Notes: generated by a model not told the origin, from the sequence alone. DNA of 64,000 nucleotides from Marinobacter sp. NP-4(2019) (GCF_003994855.1 NZ_CP034142.1:2666001-2730000), one strand, 5' to 3'; positions 55,032 through 62,920 are shown, counted from the first letter of the stretch. Numbers and translations are program-made.

Positions 55032-58030
55032 TGTCCCTCCGATGGCACGCGCTGATCGTCGATAATGAAAAGCAGATAGGCCCCCGGCGGCGCGATATTG
55101 CCGTTTGGGGGGAGCTCCACCTGCAGGGCAGCACCGTCAAGGGTGAACGCGCACTCCACAATGCGCTGCGACATATTGAAACCATGGGTGACCGCCCCCG
55201 GGGCCAGCAGGTGGACCGTCACGATATCCGCCGCTTCCGGCGAATCCACGGTTATCGTCGCGCCGTGGGCGGCGCTGGCCGGTGCGCTGGCAATCGTCGG
55301 CCGTGGCCGCTCGAAATACCCCGGCAGATAACGCTCGAACACGTCCGAATTGGGATCGCCGCCAACCAGCACACTGCCGTCGGCCAACAGGATCGCGGCG
55401 GAGTGGTATCCGCGATGGTGGGTCATCACCGGCCCCAGCGTGAAACCGCTGGCTACATCGTCGGCATCGAGCAGCTCCACCGCGCCTCCCCCGGCTACTG
55501 CATTGGCACCGCCAACCACCAGCACGTGCCCATCTGGCAGCAATACGGAGTTCACCTGCTCCGCCCGCTCCAGGTTCAGATCCGGAAGGCTTTGCCAAGC
55601 CGGCATCGCCTCCGAGAGGTCGATCAGCTCGGCGGTTTTTCGAGCGGGGGCAGTATTACCACCGATGACGACCACACGGGGTGCGTAATCCGGTGGCCGC
55701 AACGGTAACAGCACCGAGGTGCCCTTCTCTCCCCCGGTGCTCCGGTTGCCGGCAATCGTGGCATAGGTTTCCAGGCCGCCGATGGGCTCGATGGTAAAGC
55801 GGTGGGTCGGATCGTGGGGGCCGGCGATGAACAGCCGGCCGTCCGGCAGCAGATAGGTCCATGGGTAATACTGGTGGTGGTCCATCGCCGCCGGGAAATC
55901 AACCGGCGCGCTCCAGGTGCCACTGGCGGAATCCCAGATCTCCAGGGATTTCGAGGCGGAGCCGTAAATTGTGGCAATGCGACCGTCGGCCAGGGTCAGG
56001 GTAGTGGCGTAAAACCGTGGCTCGGCGGTGGACCCGGTCTGCGACCATTGTTCCGTGGCCGGGTCGAAGACAAAGGCATTCACATAGTTGCCGCCGGGGC
56101 CGGCAAAGCCGCCGTGTCCCAGCACGCGACCGTCGGGAATAAAGGCGTGGGCCGCCGACCACAGGTCGGACAGGTCGCTGTCCATGCCCGGCAACGCCGC
56201 CGGCTGCGGCGAGGGCTCGGCAACCGTTGGCCCCGGCGGATCATAGAGGCGGGACTGGTCAGCCCGGGTATAGCCCCAATACAGCACCTTGTTGGTATCG
56301 GGCAGCAGGCAGGCGTGCATGAAGGTGACTTCCGGATCGACCTCCAGCTCCTCCCAGGTTCCGGGGCTGAGCTTGTCGCAGTATCCCATCTCAGCCATCG
56401 GTATGGGGTTGCTATCATCGAATAGCTGAATACGCCCTTCCGCCAGCAAGGTCTCCTTCATGGATTCGGTAAGCCACACATCCTTGTAGGATCGCACAAC
56501 CGCGATCATGCCATTCATCATGTGGTGGTGGACGTGGCAATGCACCAGGAAGTCCCCCATCAACCGCACTTTCTCGGCGTCGGGTGGGCGGTCGTCGGCG
56601 TCCTGGATTGCCGCAACCTCCTCCGGCAGGATCAGCGCCGGTGGCGCCACCGTGTCGACAGTGAACGACTCCGCCGGCCCAACGGAGCGCACATCGTGAT
56701 TCTCACCGGCCAGTTCCCAGCGGATGTTGTGGGGATGGAAATTGTGCCATTCGTGGCCAAAATCGAGGTTGAACACGTACCAGCGAATCTTCTGCCCGGC
56801 ACGCGCAATGATGGTGGGCGTATTGCCCACAAACCCACGGCCATTGATGCAGTGGGTGACCAGCGCCGCCCCGTCCCTCGATGTCACGGTGTGGTGCTGC
56901 ATGCTCAGGTTGTTCCAGGTAACCGTGCCGCCAGGCGCGACATCAATGGAGTCCGGATAGAAGCCCATTGCCGGCGCATCGAGGATGTTGACCGTGGCAG
57001 TGGCCGGCGCACCGGAGACGACATTCACAGTACCGGTCATTGCCGGGTGGTAGGCACAGAAATACTCGTAGCTGCCGGCATCGTCGAAGGTGTGGTCAAA
57101 GGTGCCGGCGCCGTTTTCCTCCATATCGCCGCTGTCGAATGCGGGTTTGGCCTGGTCGCTGACCATCTGGTGCAGGAAAAACGGCACGTGCAGCGTATTC
57201 CAGTCTGGTCGTGGCCAGAACCGGAGGCGCAGGTCGCGCATCAGCCATTCCCGCAAGTCCTCGTACTGGTTCTGCAGCAGCAGTTCCTGCCTCCGTGTCA
57301 AACGGGCCCGCAGGGGTGTGCGGGGGTCCCTCCTGGCCGGTTTCGCCTGCTTCTTGGCGGGCGCACACAACGGCAACTTGAGTCCCTTGTACACCATGTC
57401 GGGGAAACGTTCCGGCAGCGGGAGCGGAATGGGCCAGCGAAACGGGCGCTTGCGAATGATGATCCCGCCAAACAACCCCAGCTTGGAGCTGCCATGGGAG
57501 GCGTGTGAGGAATGATCGTGAAACGGCCAGGCACCGATCATGTTTTCCCGCACCTGATAGATATACGTCCAGGACTTTCCCGGGCAGATCTCATCGGATC
57601 GGCGACCATCCGCCGCCTGGGTCCCCATCGGCCAGGCGCCATCGGAATCGATGCCATATTCGATACCATGGATATGAAACGAATGGGGGCGATTGTCGGC
57701 ATTATGCACGTGGATGCGAACGTTATCGCCAACGTAGGCATAGAGCACGCAACCGGGCACCCGATGATTCCACACCGGTTCATTAATGTCCGCATGGACC
57801 AGTTTGCTGGTGCGAGGAATCAGGTAATCGGCATCCTGATACTCACGGAAGGTCACCGCGCGCAGTGCGCGGGCATCACGCTCGGCATCCGGGATCACCC
57901 CCATGGGGTGCCCCATGTAGTGCATGCCGTCGCGTTTGTACTGAATGGGGGGAATGGCAAAGGGGTCCGGCTCAACCGGGCTGTAATCCTCCATTGCCTC
58001 GATACGCAGGTAGAAATCCCTGTCCGCCAT
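55013..58030 (-). CDS. Multicopper oxidase fused to a galactose-oxidase-like beta-propeller
   Basis: A 1005-residue fusion. Residues about 75-520 form cupredoxin domains. Copper motifs are HSFHIHG (H119, H121), WPFHDHSSH (H169, H171), a plastocyanin-type YFCAYHPAMTG near 325, HNFHPHN near 430, and HCHVHHHM near 500. Residues about 590-900 are Kelch-like, and the end is a DUF1929 E-set domain. Galactose oxidase ligands seem kept: Tyr in RFYATTLTL, YH in RGYHSAA and His in VTHGFN. The cysteine that would form the Tyr-Cys cofactor appears replaced (LWSAAHAFIPDG). No signal peptide is seen, odd for such an enzyme. GGAGG precedes the ATG. Confidence 0.82.
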   Translation of the reverse strand: MADRDFYLRIEAMEDYSPVEPDPFAIPPIQYKRDGMHYMGHPMGVIPDAERDARALRAVTFREYQDADYLIPRTSKLVHADINEPVWNHRVPGCVLYAYVGDNVRIHVHNADNRPHSFHIHGIEYGIDSDGAWPMGTQAADGRRSDEICPGKSWTYIYQVRENMIGAWPFHDHSSHASHGSSKLGLFGGIIIRKRPFRWPIPLPLPERFPDMVYKGLKLPLCAPAKKQAKPARRDPRTPLRARLTRRQELLLQNQYEDLREWLMRDLRLRFWPRPDWNTLHVPFFLHQMVSDQAKPAFDSGDMEENGAGTFDHTFDDAGSYEYFCAYHPAMTGTVNVVSGAPATATVNILDAPAMGFYPDSIDVAPGGTVTWNNLSMQHHTVTSRDGAALVTHCINGRGFVGNTPTIIARAGQKIRWYVFNLDFGHEWHNFHPHNIRWELAGENHDVRSVGPAESFTVDTVAPPALILPEEVAAIQDADDRPPDAEKVRLMGDFLVHCHVHHHMMNGMIAVVRSYKDVWLTESMKETLLAEGRIQLFDDSNPIPMAEMGYCDKLSPGTWEELEVDPEVTFMHACLLPDTNKVLYWGYTRADQSRLYDPPGPTVAEPSPQPAALPGMDSDLSDLWSAAHAFIPDGRVLGHGGFAGPGGNYVNAFVFDPATEQWSQTGSTAEPRFYATTLTLADGRIATIYGSASKSLEIWDSASGTWSAPVDFPAAMDHHQYYPWTYLLPDGRLFIAGPHDPTHRFTIEPIGGLETYATIAGNRSTGGEKGTSVLLPLRPPDYAPRVVVIGGNTAPARKTAELIDLSEAMPAWQSLPDLNLERAEQVNSVLLPDGHVLVVGGANAVAGGGAVELLDADDVASGFTLGPVMTHHRGYHSAAILLADGSVLVGGDPNSDVFERYLPGYFERPRPTIASAPASAAHGATITVDSPEAADIVTVHLLAPGAVTHGFNMSQRIVECAFTLDGAALQVELPPNGNIAPPGAYLLFIIDDQRVPSEGQWITIN

Positions 58031-58232
58031 AATATGCCTCCATGCAGATGATTCGCGTCCTGGAACGTTGCCCGACAGCGACGCATAGATGCGTATTTAA
58101 TGCGTACTTACAACAGAGTAGCCCTCCTCGAACATTCAACAAGATCGAAATGTTCTTTAAAATTCCTGCATAGAAGAACGGCTTACATGCTCCTGTTACC
58201 CTTGAAAGGGCCAACATGACCCGTTTCCTCAC

Positions 58233-58784
58233 CTACTTGCCCACTTGAGCCAGGGTCTCCTGAATCCGATCCAAGAGGTCGGTAACCCCGATATCCACAC
58301 CCATCTGTGACAGTAAAGTAGAAACTTGCCCCCGATGGTGAGTCTGATGGTTAAAGAAATGCAGAACCAGGCTCGAATATCGTTTATTGGCAGGAATCCC
58401 TTCGATGTTGTGGTAGCCGAGAACGAAATCCAGATCGCCTTCGGACAGCTCGGCTATCCAGTTGATAATCTGACGATCCAACCAGATCCGCTGCTCAGAC
58501 AAGCTACCAAGATCGTTAAAGAGTATCTGATCCAGCCTGGTCGGATTTTGAAGATCAGCCACTTCCCGCAACGAGTTCAGGCAGGACGGATGGGTGGCAA
58601 ATCGTTTGAGCCAGATAATGTCACCAACGAGGATGTGATTCAGGGTGCCCAGGATGGAGCCGAAAAAGGCCCCCCGATCTTTGGCCAAATCTGTTGCAGA
58701 GAGATGTCCCGCAGCCTCATAGACCTTCGAGTTCATCCACTGATTGTAGGCGGCCAGCAATTCAAAGTGATTTTTCAAGCTCAT
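58233..58784 (-). CDS. DinB-family protein
   Basis: A 183-residue four-helix-bundle protein. It has the start LKNHFELLAAYNQWMNSKVYE, a middle GTLNHILVGDIIWLKRF with a likely metal His, and FFNHQTHHRGQVSTLL with the HxxxH metal pair. This matches the DinB/YfiT metal-dependent hydrolase or thiol-transferase-like family. AAGGAA precedes the ATG at 58784. It follows the decayed HigA gene by 10 bp. The 202-bp gap on its other side (58031-58232) holds only the promoter of the oxidase fusion, with no clear element. Confidence 0.85.
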   Translation of the reverse strand: MSLKNHFELLAAYNQWMNSKVYEAAGHLSATDLAKDRGAFFGSILGTLNHILVGDIIWLKRFATHPSCLNSLREVADLQNPTRLDQILFNDLGSLSEQRIWLDRQIINWIAELSEGDLDFVLGYHNIEGIPANKRYSSLVLHFFNHQTHHRGQVSTLLSQMGVDIGVTDLLDRIQETLAQVGK

Positions 58785-58794
58785 CAGAGTTCCT

Positions 58795-59092
58795 TCATTT
58801 CCATATCGGAGGCTCTCGTTGGTCCAGAGGGTGAATGTCATCCAGGTTGGCCGTGTTGCGGGCCACCCAAAGATCGTACATATCCTGCATCGCGAGCCAA
58901 CTTTCAGGAGTACGCCCAAGAACCTTCGATAACCGCAGAGACATTTCCAGACTGATACCGCTATCCCCTTTGAGCAGCCGAGACAAGGTGGAGGGTGCCC
59001 CCCAGACTCGAAGAAAGCTGACGAGAACTGATGCCTAAAGGCTCGAGGTACACCTACCAAATGAACTCACCAGGATGCGGCGGATTATGCAT
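58795..59092 (-). pseudogene. higA: Decayed HigA-type antitoxin
   Basis: From an ATG at 59092, which overlaps the yoeB stop (TAATG), the frame reads MHNPPHPGEFIW and then hits TAG. Reading continues as VYLEPLGISSRQLSSSLGG, loses frame at a G6 run (58998-59003), and resumes as APSTLSRLLKGDSGISLEMS to RTPESWLAMQDMYDLW, a textbook HigA/VapI helix-turn-helix. So there is one stop and one frameshift. The intact 63-residue 3' frame lacks most of the DNA-binding domain. No higB toxin gene is next to it. Confidence 0.85.
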
Positions 59093-59355
59093 TATTCGTA
59101 GTGGCTCCAGAGCCTGAGAACTTTCACCACCTGCTCGTCTTCGAGCACCTGGTAAACCAGACGATGCTGAATATTGATTCGGCGTGAATAGGCCCCCGCA
59201 AGGTCACCAATGAGCTTCTCAAACGGAGGCGGTTTGCGGTACGGATCTTCAGCTATCAGCGCTAACAGTTCCTGGGCTTTTGGTTTAAGGCCGCTGGAGG
59301 CCAACTTCTTTGCATCTTTCTGGGCTTGCTTGGTGTAAACCAACTTCCATGTCAC
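59092..59355 (-). CDS. yoeB: Toxin YoeB (mRNA interferase)
   Basis: An 87-residue RelE-superfamily toxin that cuts mRNA at the ribosome. The Txe/YoeB core is visible: KLVYTKQAQKDAKKLASSGL; then PPPFEKLIGDLAGAYSRRIN with the catalytic Glu and Arg; then HRLVYQV; and the C-terminal LRLWSHYE with His-Tyr. It overlaps its antitoxin gene by 4 bp. It looks intact and was probably acquired with the cassette array. Confidence 0.93.
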   Translation of the reverse strand: MTWKLVYTKQAQKDAKKLASSGLKPKAQELLALIAEDPYRKPPPFEKLIGDLAGAYSRRINIQHRLVYQVLEDEQVVKVLRLWSHYE

Positions 59356-59594
59356 CAGTCCAGCTCCTCATCGCATTCATCCACTGGGGTATCCATCCCC
59401 TCGCGAATAGACTCCCGCATGCCTGGCACGGAGAGCAGGTAAAGTGTTTCCTGAATAGCCGACCAGTCTTCTTCGGATACCAAGACGGCCTTGTTCCGCT
59501 TACCCATAATGACGATTGGTTGGTGTGACTCGGCTGTTTCATCAATCAACCGATAAAGGTTGCTGCGCGCCTCAGTTGCTGTAATTCCTGTCAT
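59352..59594 (-). CDS. yefM: Antitoxin YefM
   Basis: An 80-residue Phd/YefM antitoxin. The N-terminal DNA-binding part TGITATEARSNLYRLIDETA is typical, followed by QPIVIMGKRNKAVLVSEEDW. The acidic C-terminus (MDTPVDECDEELDW) wraps the toxin. It is expressed from its own promoter at 59627-59654, which contains GTAC repeats of the kind bound by YefM. Confidence 0.93.
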   Translation of the reverse strand: MTGITATEARSNLYRLIDETAESHQPIVIMGKRNKAVLVSEEDWSAIQETLYLLSVPGMRESIREGMDTPVDECDEELDW

Positions 59595-59626
59595 GACGCA
59601 CCTCTTGCGTGTTTAACTTTTAATCA

Positions 59627-59654
59627 ATTGTACGCTTTTGAGTACGTACGTCAA
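59627..59654 (-). promoter_or_regulatory. Sigma-70 promoter and probable operator of yefM-yoeB
   Basis: On the minus strand TTGACG (59649-59654) and TACAAT (59627-59632) are 16 bp apart. GTACGTAC overlaps the spacer and another GTAC lies at the -10, giving palindromes suitable for YefM binding. The start codon is 33 bp downstream. Confidence 0.75.
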
Positions 59655-59764
59655 GACGAACGCCTTGATGGATTCCAGCTTATCCCAGTATGTGATGAGG
59701 ATAAGCTCAACTTTGCCTGTCATGAACTTTTTCCAATCACTCTCTTTCATGGGTAACTCGGAAC

Positions 59765-59852
59765 TCTAACGCCGCCAGCATGCGCGACTACGGAATGTAG
59801 GCGAAGCCGGACTGGAGCAAACGTCGCCGTGACTGGCCTGATTAGGTTAACG
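59765..59852 (-). repeat. attC site
   Basis: An 88-bp site from CTCTAAC (59765-59771) to GTTAACG (59846-59852), following the DUF2314-like cassette gene. It shares ACGTCGCCGTGACTGGC with the site at 62450-62533. The 252-bp gap 59595-59846 holds this site and the yefM promoter. Confidence 0.75.
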
Positions 59853-60257
59853 ATTCCAAACTCTCTCTGGTGGCTGACCAAGCTGCCACTCTACATAATC
59901 TTCGGGTGGTGCACCGATATCAGCAATATGCTCAGCCTTGAACGGAATCTCCGCACCAAAAACTAAATACACATCGTCCTCTGGCTCAACGGTGGCAGGC
60001 TTGGAATCCAAAGTGCCAATGTAACTGTCCCCGATCACCTCCGATACGATAACCCACATTCTTTCCACTTGAATAAATGGAGCACCGCCTTCATCCAAAA
60101 ATTCAATTTGAAACAGTAACTTCTCAGCGTCACCTCTCTTTAGACTTTTCCGTGCGGCGAGTTCAGGAATCCAGAATGTGTCTGGTGCTTTCGCGTGCGA
60201 TTCCTCTGCACTTCCCAGCTCCCAGTGGTCTTGTTCAAACGATGGCATTTCTATCAT
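59847..60257 (-). CDS. Cassette protein, DUF2314-like
   Basis: A 136-residue soluble acidic protein. The central part RMWVIVSEVIGDSYIGTLDS followed by PEDDVYLVFGAEIPFKAEHI resembles DUF2314, a small beta domain of unknown role often found in polymorphic-toxin immunity or cassette settings. The stop TAA is part of the GTTAACG core of the following attC. The start ATG at 60257 lies right beside the previous cassette junction. No function can be given. Confidence 0.6.
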   Translation of the reverse strand: MIEMPSFEQDHWELGSAEESHAKAPDTFWIPELAARKSLKRGDAEKLLFQIEFLDEGGAPFIQVERMWVIVSEVIGDSYIGTLDSKPATVEPEDDVYLVFGAEIPFKAEHIADIGAPPEDYVEWQLGQPPERVWNR

Positions 60258-60258
60258 G

Positions 60259-60321
60259 CGAGAACGCTGCTCCTGAACCTCACGTTGGCGCGGCCAAAAA
60301 AATGACTATTGCCTGTTGATT
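60259..60321 (-). repeat. Probable short, degenerate attC site
   Basis: A 63-bp stretch between GAGAACGC (60260-60267) and GTTGATT (60315-60321), in the right place between two cassette genes. The cores fit the consensus less well than the other sites. Confidence 0.45.
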
Positions 60322-60340
60322 CCGAGAAGGCTCATATGTG

Positions 60341-60814
60341 TCATAAATTCTCCCGGACGAACTGCTCCACACTGAGATGTTGCCCCTGTTTCTGATAATG
60401 CCTGTCTATAGCGTAAGCCATTTTTTCCAGCGGAGCTTCGTCGTACCCCAAATCCTGAATCTCTCGAATGTAGCGCTCTACAAAACCTTGAGGGGTGAGT
60501 TCCCGCCATTGAATCACATGAACCAATTCATGGAAGTGAAGTCGCAACTCGTTCGCTGCACTTTTCTTCACATAATAGGTGTCATTGTACGTAATGCCTC
60601 CAACATCCATGTCGATGAAATCTCCCAAACCCGCTTCCCGTAACTCGGGAAAATCGGGCTTCGGAATTTCGTCGGTAACAACGAAAAATGCTGTGTTGAG
60701 GAAGTCGGGCGAATAGAAGCCTTTAAAGTGTTCTTCAAAGACGGAGCAGGACTGACGTACCTCTTTGTAGGAGGAATTAACCTGGTGTATCCATTGCTCG
60801 ATCTTGTCGATCAT
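60341..60814 (-). CDS. Cassette protein with an HExxH zinc-peptidase-like motif
   Basis: A 157-residue soluble protein with HFHELVHVIQW near residue 93, an HExxH zinc motif. A possible third ligand Glu lies in RYIREIQDLGYDEAPLE further on. The N-terminal half (NTAFFVVTDEIPKPDFPELR) is not recognised. It may be a small metallopeptidase or a catalytically idle relative. AGAGGTT precedes the ATG. It is a typical one-gene cassette. Confidence 0.65.
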   Translation of the reverse strand: MIDKIEQWIHQVNSSYKEVRQSCSVFEEHFKGFYSPDFLNTAFFVVTDEIPKPDFPELREAGLGDFIDMDVGGITYNDTYYVKKSAANELRLHFHELVHVIQWRELTPQGFVERYIREIQDLGYDEAPLEKMAYAIDRHYQKQGQHLSVEQFVRENL

Positions 60815-60826
60815 AACCTCTCCTAT

Positions 60827-60893
60827 TTATAACGCCCGGCACATGCGCTGGTTTGGCGCGGACAAGCGGTCGCCGTGATGCCGCTGGTTATGT
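60827..60893 (-). repeat. attC site
   Basis: A 67-bp site from TTATAAC (60827-60833) to GTTATGT (60887-60893). The inner sequence GTCGCCGTGATGCCGC relates it to the sites at 59765 and 62450. The stop of the 40-residue ORF lies inside the right core. Confidence 0.75.
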
Positions 60894-61010
60894 GGCTGAA
60901 TCATCCAGTTTTTTGTCGATCGCCGACGTATCGATATATTTTTTGATGACGAGCCAGTTTTTCTCGCTGGTCTGCATGACGGCGATACCAACTACCAGAA
61001 TCCCAACCAA
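60888..61010 (-). CDS. Very small cassette membrane protein (40 residues)
   Basis: A TTG-started frame with a near-perfect ribosome site, TAAGGAGGTG, 5 bp upstream. The product begins LVGILVVGIAVMQTSEKNW and continues VIKKYIDTSAIDKKLDD, which is one short hydrophobic helix and a charged tail. The stop TAA is inside the attC core, a normal cassette ending. It sits 12 bp after the stop of the other small membrane gene, so one cassette seems to carry both. The function is unknown. Confidence 0.5.
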   Translation of the reverse strand: MVGILVVGIAVMQTSEKNWLVIKKYIDTSAIDKKLDDSAT

Positions 61011-61022
61011 GACTCCACCTCC

Positions 61023-61199
61023 TTACAGAATCGCTGGATGGCTTGCTGATTCATACCACCGAAAGGAAAGAAGAAGAATAAGAACGCACGCAATCCATAG
61101 CGTCCAGTTGAACCAAGACCGCGTAATGACAGCAGGTTTATTGCTATCAACCTTTTTAAGGAGCTCTTCAAGCACCTTTCTTTCCTGTTTCTCCGTCAC
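61023..61199 (-). CDS. Small single-pass membrane protein (cassette)
   Basis: A 58-residue protein (TEKQERKVLEELLKKVDSNK, then a membrane helix WFNWTLWIACVLILLLSF near residues 29-47). The GTG at 61199 follows GGAGGAGTT and is preferred. An ATG at 61217 lies inside the GTTATGA core of the neighbouring attC and would add six residues. It pairs with the 40-residue gene that follows at once. The build recalls small inner-membrane toxins or regulatory peptides, but this is speculation. Confidence 0.55.
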   Translation of the reverse strand: MTEKQERKVLEELLKKVDSNKPAVITRSWFNWTLWIACVLILLLSFRWYESASHPAIL

Positions 61200-61213
61200 A
61201 ACTCCTCCAATAC

Positions 61214-61291
61214 TCATAACGCAGAGCGCACCGGTGGCCTTTACAGAGCGAAGCGGCGTAAAGGACATTTGCGTGACGCGTATTGTTATGC
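61214..61291 (-). repeat. attC site
   Basis: A 78-bp site from TCATAAC (61214-61220) to GTTATGC (61285-61291), both common core sequences. It follows the nitroreductase-like cassette gene. Confidence 0.8.
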
Positions 61292-61295
61292 ACTG

Positions 61296-61919
61296 TTAAA
61301 CATCCCGCCTTTGCCCGATACACAGCAGTGCAGTTGGTTCCATGTTTGAAGGTAATCTCAATGTTTCCTTAACCCTTTCATCATCAAATCCGGCCACCAG
61401 GACACAACCAACTCCGAGAGCCGTACTCTGAAGATGAACATTTTGTGCTAAAGCTCCAGTTTCCATATATACATAGCGAGCACCGCGCTCTCCCTCGGGT
61501 GGCTGACGTTGAAAGTGCCGAACCGCATATCCGAGTTTCGCGGTAACTCCGATGACGATAGCCGCATCCTTCAACCAAGGCTGATTACCAATACCTACCT
61601 CTTGCATGGTGTCCTCCGGAATACGATCACCGATAAGCTTCAGCGAATGGCTATCAGCCATATACTCATAAGTGCCGGGCTCAAGCCCTGATACACGCTG
61701 CACCACAATTTGTAGGTGCAACGGATATAATCCACCCGCCGATGGAGTTGCTCTTTTTTGGTCTGGGCCTGTCACTCCTTGGGCCGACCAAAGCAATTGG
61801 GACAAAACACCCATGGGTAGCGGTGTCTTTGTGTACTCCCTAACGCTGCGTCGAGCCTCAATACAACCAACCAATGGCTCAGAGTCTTGCGATTCCGGCG
61901 CAGGTAGCTCAAAGACCAT
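61296..61919 (-). CDS. Nitroreductase/SagB-type oxidoreductase (cassette)
   Basis: A 207-residue flavoprotein-like protein. IEARRSVREYTKTPLPMGVL starts the nitroreductase fold, LLWSAQGVTGPDQKRATPSAGGLYPL is the SagB-type middle, and METGALAQNVHLQSTALGVGCV is the FMN/dimer region. Such proteins reduce nitro compounds or oxidise thiazolines in peptide maturation. With no peptide-maturation genes near, a stand-alone reductase is more likely. It is longer than most cassette genes. Confidence 0.82.
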   Translation of the reverse strand: MVFELPAPESQDSEPLVGCIEARRSVREYTKTPLPMGVLSQLLWSAQGVTGPDQKRATPSAGGLYPLHLQIVVQRVSGLEPGTYEYMADSHSLKLIGDRIPEDTMQEVGIGNQPWLKDAAIVIGVTAKLGYAVRHFQRQPPEGERGARYVYMETGALAQNVHLQSTALGVGCVLVAGFDDERVKETLRLPSNMEPTALLCIGQRRDV

Positions 61920-61934
61920 GCATTCACTCCCTAT

Positions 61935-62021
61935 GCATAACGCTTTGCATAAACGATGACTCGTCAGGGGCGTCCGGTGGAGGCCCGTCGGGCCGGAACG
62001 AATTTAATGCACTTGTTGGGC
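61935..62021 (-). repeat. attC site
   Basis: An 87-bp site from GCATAAC (61935-61941) to GTTGGGC (62015-62021). The inner GGGCGTCCGGTGGAGGCC links it to the sites at 62921, 63421 and 63949. Confidence 0.82.
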
Positions 62022-62027
62022 GCGCGC

Positions 62028-62417
62028 TCATGGAAACGAGAACATGTTGACAAGTAGTCCGTTCGGGTCCGCGACCATAAACCGCCTCATCCCGAATTCC
62101 TCATCGCAGATGTCGAGCGCCACCTCGAAACCACGGGCCTTCACTGCAGCGTATGTAGCCTCAATATCTTCGACCTGCACGGATATGATGACGCCCTGTG
62201 CTGGGTGCTGAAAAGGGCGTGGTGTGAACTCATGGTCGAGGCGCATGATACCGATTTGCAGTTCCGGCTTTTCGGACGATGCCATCTGGATGTACCAGCC
62301 CTTGTGCTCGAAGCCAACAACAAAACCCAGCAACTCCTCATAGAAGTCGCGGGTCTCTTCCATCTTGTCAGTGCAGATGTTCGGAAGCAGCCTCGTAACG
62401 GCGATGCCTTCAGTCAT
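62028..62417 (-). CDS. VOC-family (glyoxalase/bleomycin-resistance) protein (cassette)
   Basis: A 129-residue protein with two beta-alpha-beta-beta-beta repeats. It reads LLPNICTDKMEETRDFYEEL near the start and FMVADPNGLLVNMF at the end, the typical VOC pattern. Metal ligands are not obvious in the first repeat. VOC proteins on integron cassettes are common and include antibiotic-binding and lyase types; the substrate here is unknown. Confidence 0.85.
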   Translation of the reverse strand: MTEGIAVTRLLPNICTDKMEETRDFYEELLGFVVGFEHKGWYIQMASSEKPELQIGIMRLDHEFTPRPFQHPAQGVIISVQVEDIEATYAAVKARGFEVALDICDEEFGMRRFMVADPNGLLVNMFSFP

Positions 62418-62449
62418 AGTTCACTCGGTTGGTTTGGCCAGCTCTTGAC

Positions 62450-62533
62450 GCCCAACGCCGCTCAGCACGCGCGGCTACGAAATGGAAGCGAAGCCGCAAT
62501 GTAGTAGACGTCGCCGTGACTGGCATTGTATGG
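62450..62533 (-). repeat. attC site
   Basis: An 84-bp site from GCCCAAC (62450-62456, an exact RYYYAAC core) to a degenerate GTATGG core near 62528-62533. It shares 17 identical bases with the site at 59765. Confidence 0.7.
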
Positions 62534-62541
62534 ATAATTTC

Positions 62542-62910
62542 TCAGTTCCTCGCACCGCACGGAGCAGCCGGTAATTTGCCCGCCAAAGTTCGCTGCCATG
62601 CCGTAGCAACCTCCCGGGATCTGTATATTCCCCGTAAGTTTCCACCAAGTGTTGGCGCCCATATTGTCGTCCTCATGAACTCGCGACCACCGACAACAAT
62701 GCGGCTCATTTCACTGCCGTTTGTTTCCGTAAATCTCTCAAAGCTCGTGGCGCCAAGTTCCGTTAACTTGATGAAAACCGGCCAGCCACGGTCTGTTTGT
62801 TCGCCTACGGCTGACTCCTGCACATAGGAAGAACACAGGTGAAATTCCACCTCGGGGTCTGCTAGTACAAAGGCAGGAATAACCAGCAAAGAAAGAACTA
62901 TCCATTTCAT
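62542..62910 (-). CDS. Exported cassette protein resembling the SecD P1-head domain
   Basis: A 122-residue protein with a signal peptide (KWIVLSLLVIPAFVLA). The mature part VFIKLTELGATSFERFTETN and SRIVVGGREFMRTTIWAPTL resembles the SecDF P1-head module (Leu/Thr-Glu-Gly-Ala... pattern followed by a Val-Gly-Gly turn). The end LRGIYRSREVATAWQRTLAG fits that module's last helix. It has two free cysteines. A stand-alone exported version on a cassette is unusual, and its job is unknown. Confidence 0.6.
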   Translation of the reverse strand: MKWIVLSLLVIPAFVLADPEVEFHLCSSYVQESAVGEQTDRGWPVFIKLTELGATSFERFTETNGSEMSRIVVGGREFMRTTIWAPTLGGNLRGIYRSREVATAWQRTLAGKLPAAPCGARN

Positions 62911-62920
62911 TGTGATGATT

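Noticed and set aside
56522..57508. A 328-codon open frame on the plus strand
   Set aside because: It is fully antisense to the oxidase-propeller fusion, whose copper motifs are unmistakable.
58785..59060. A long N-terminal extension of the DinB-family protein
   Set aside because: The extension runs through the HigA remnant in another frame; the ATG at 58784 has AAGGAA and matches the family start.
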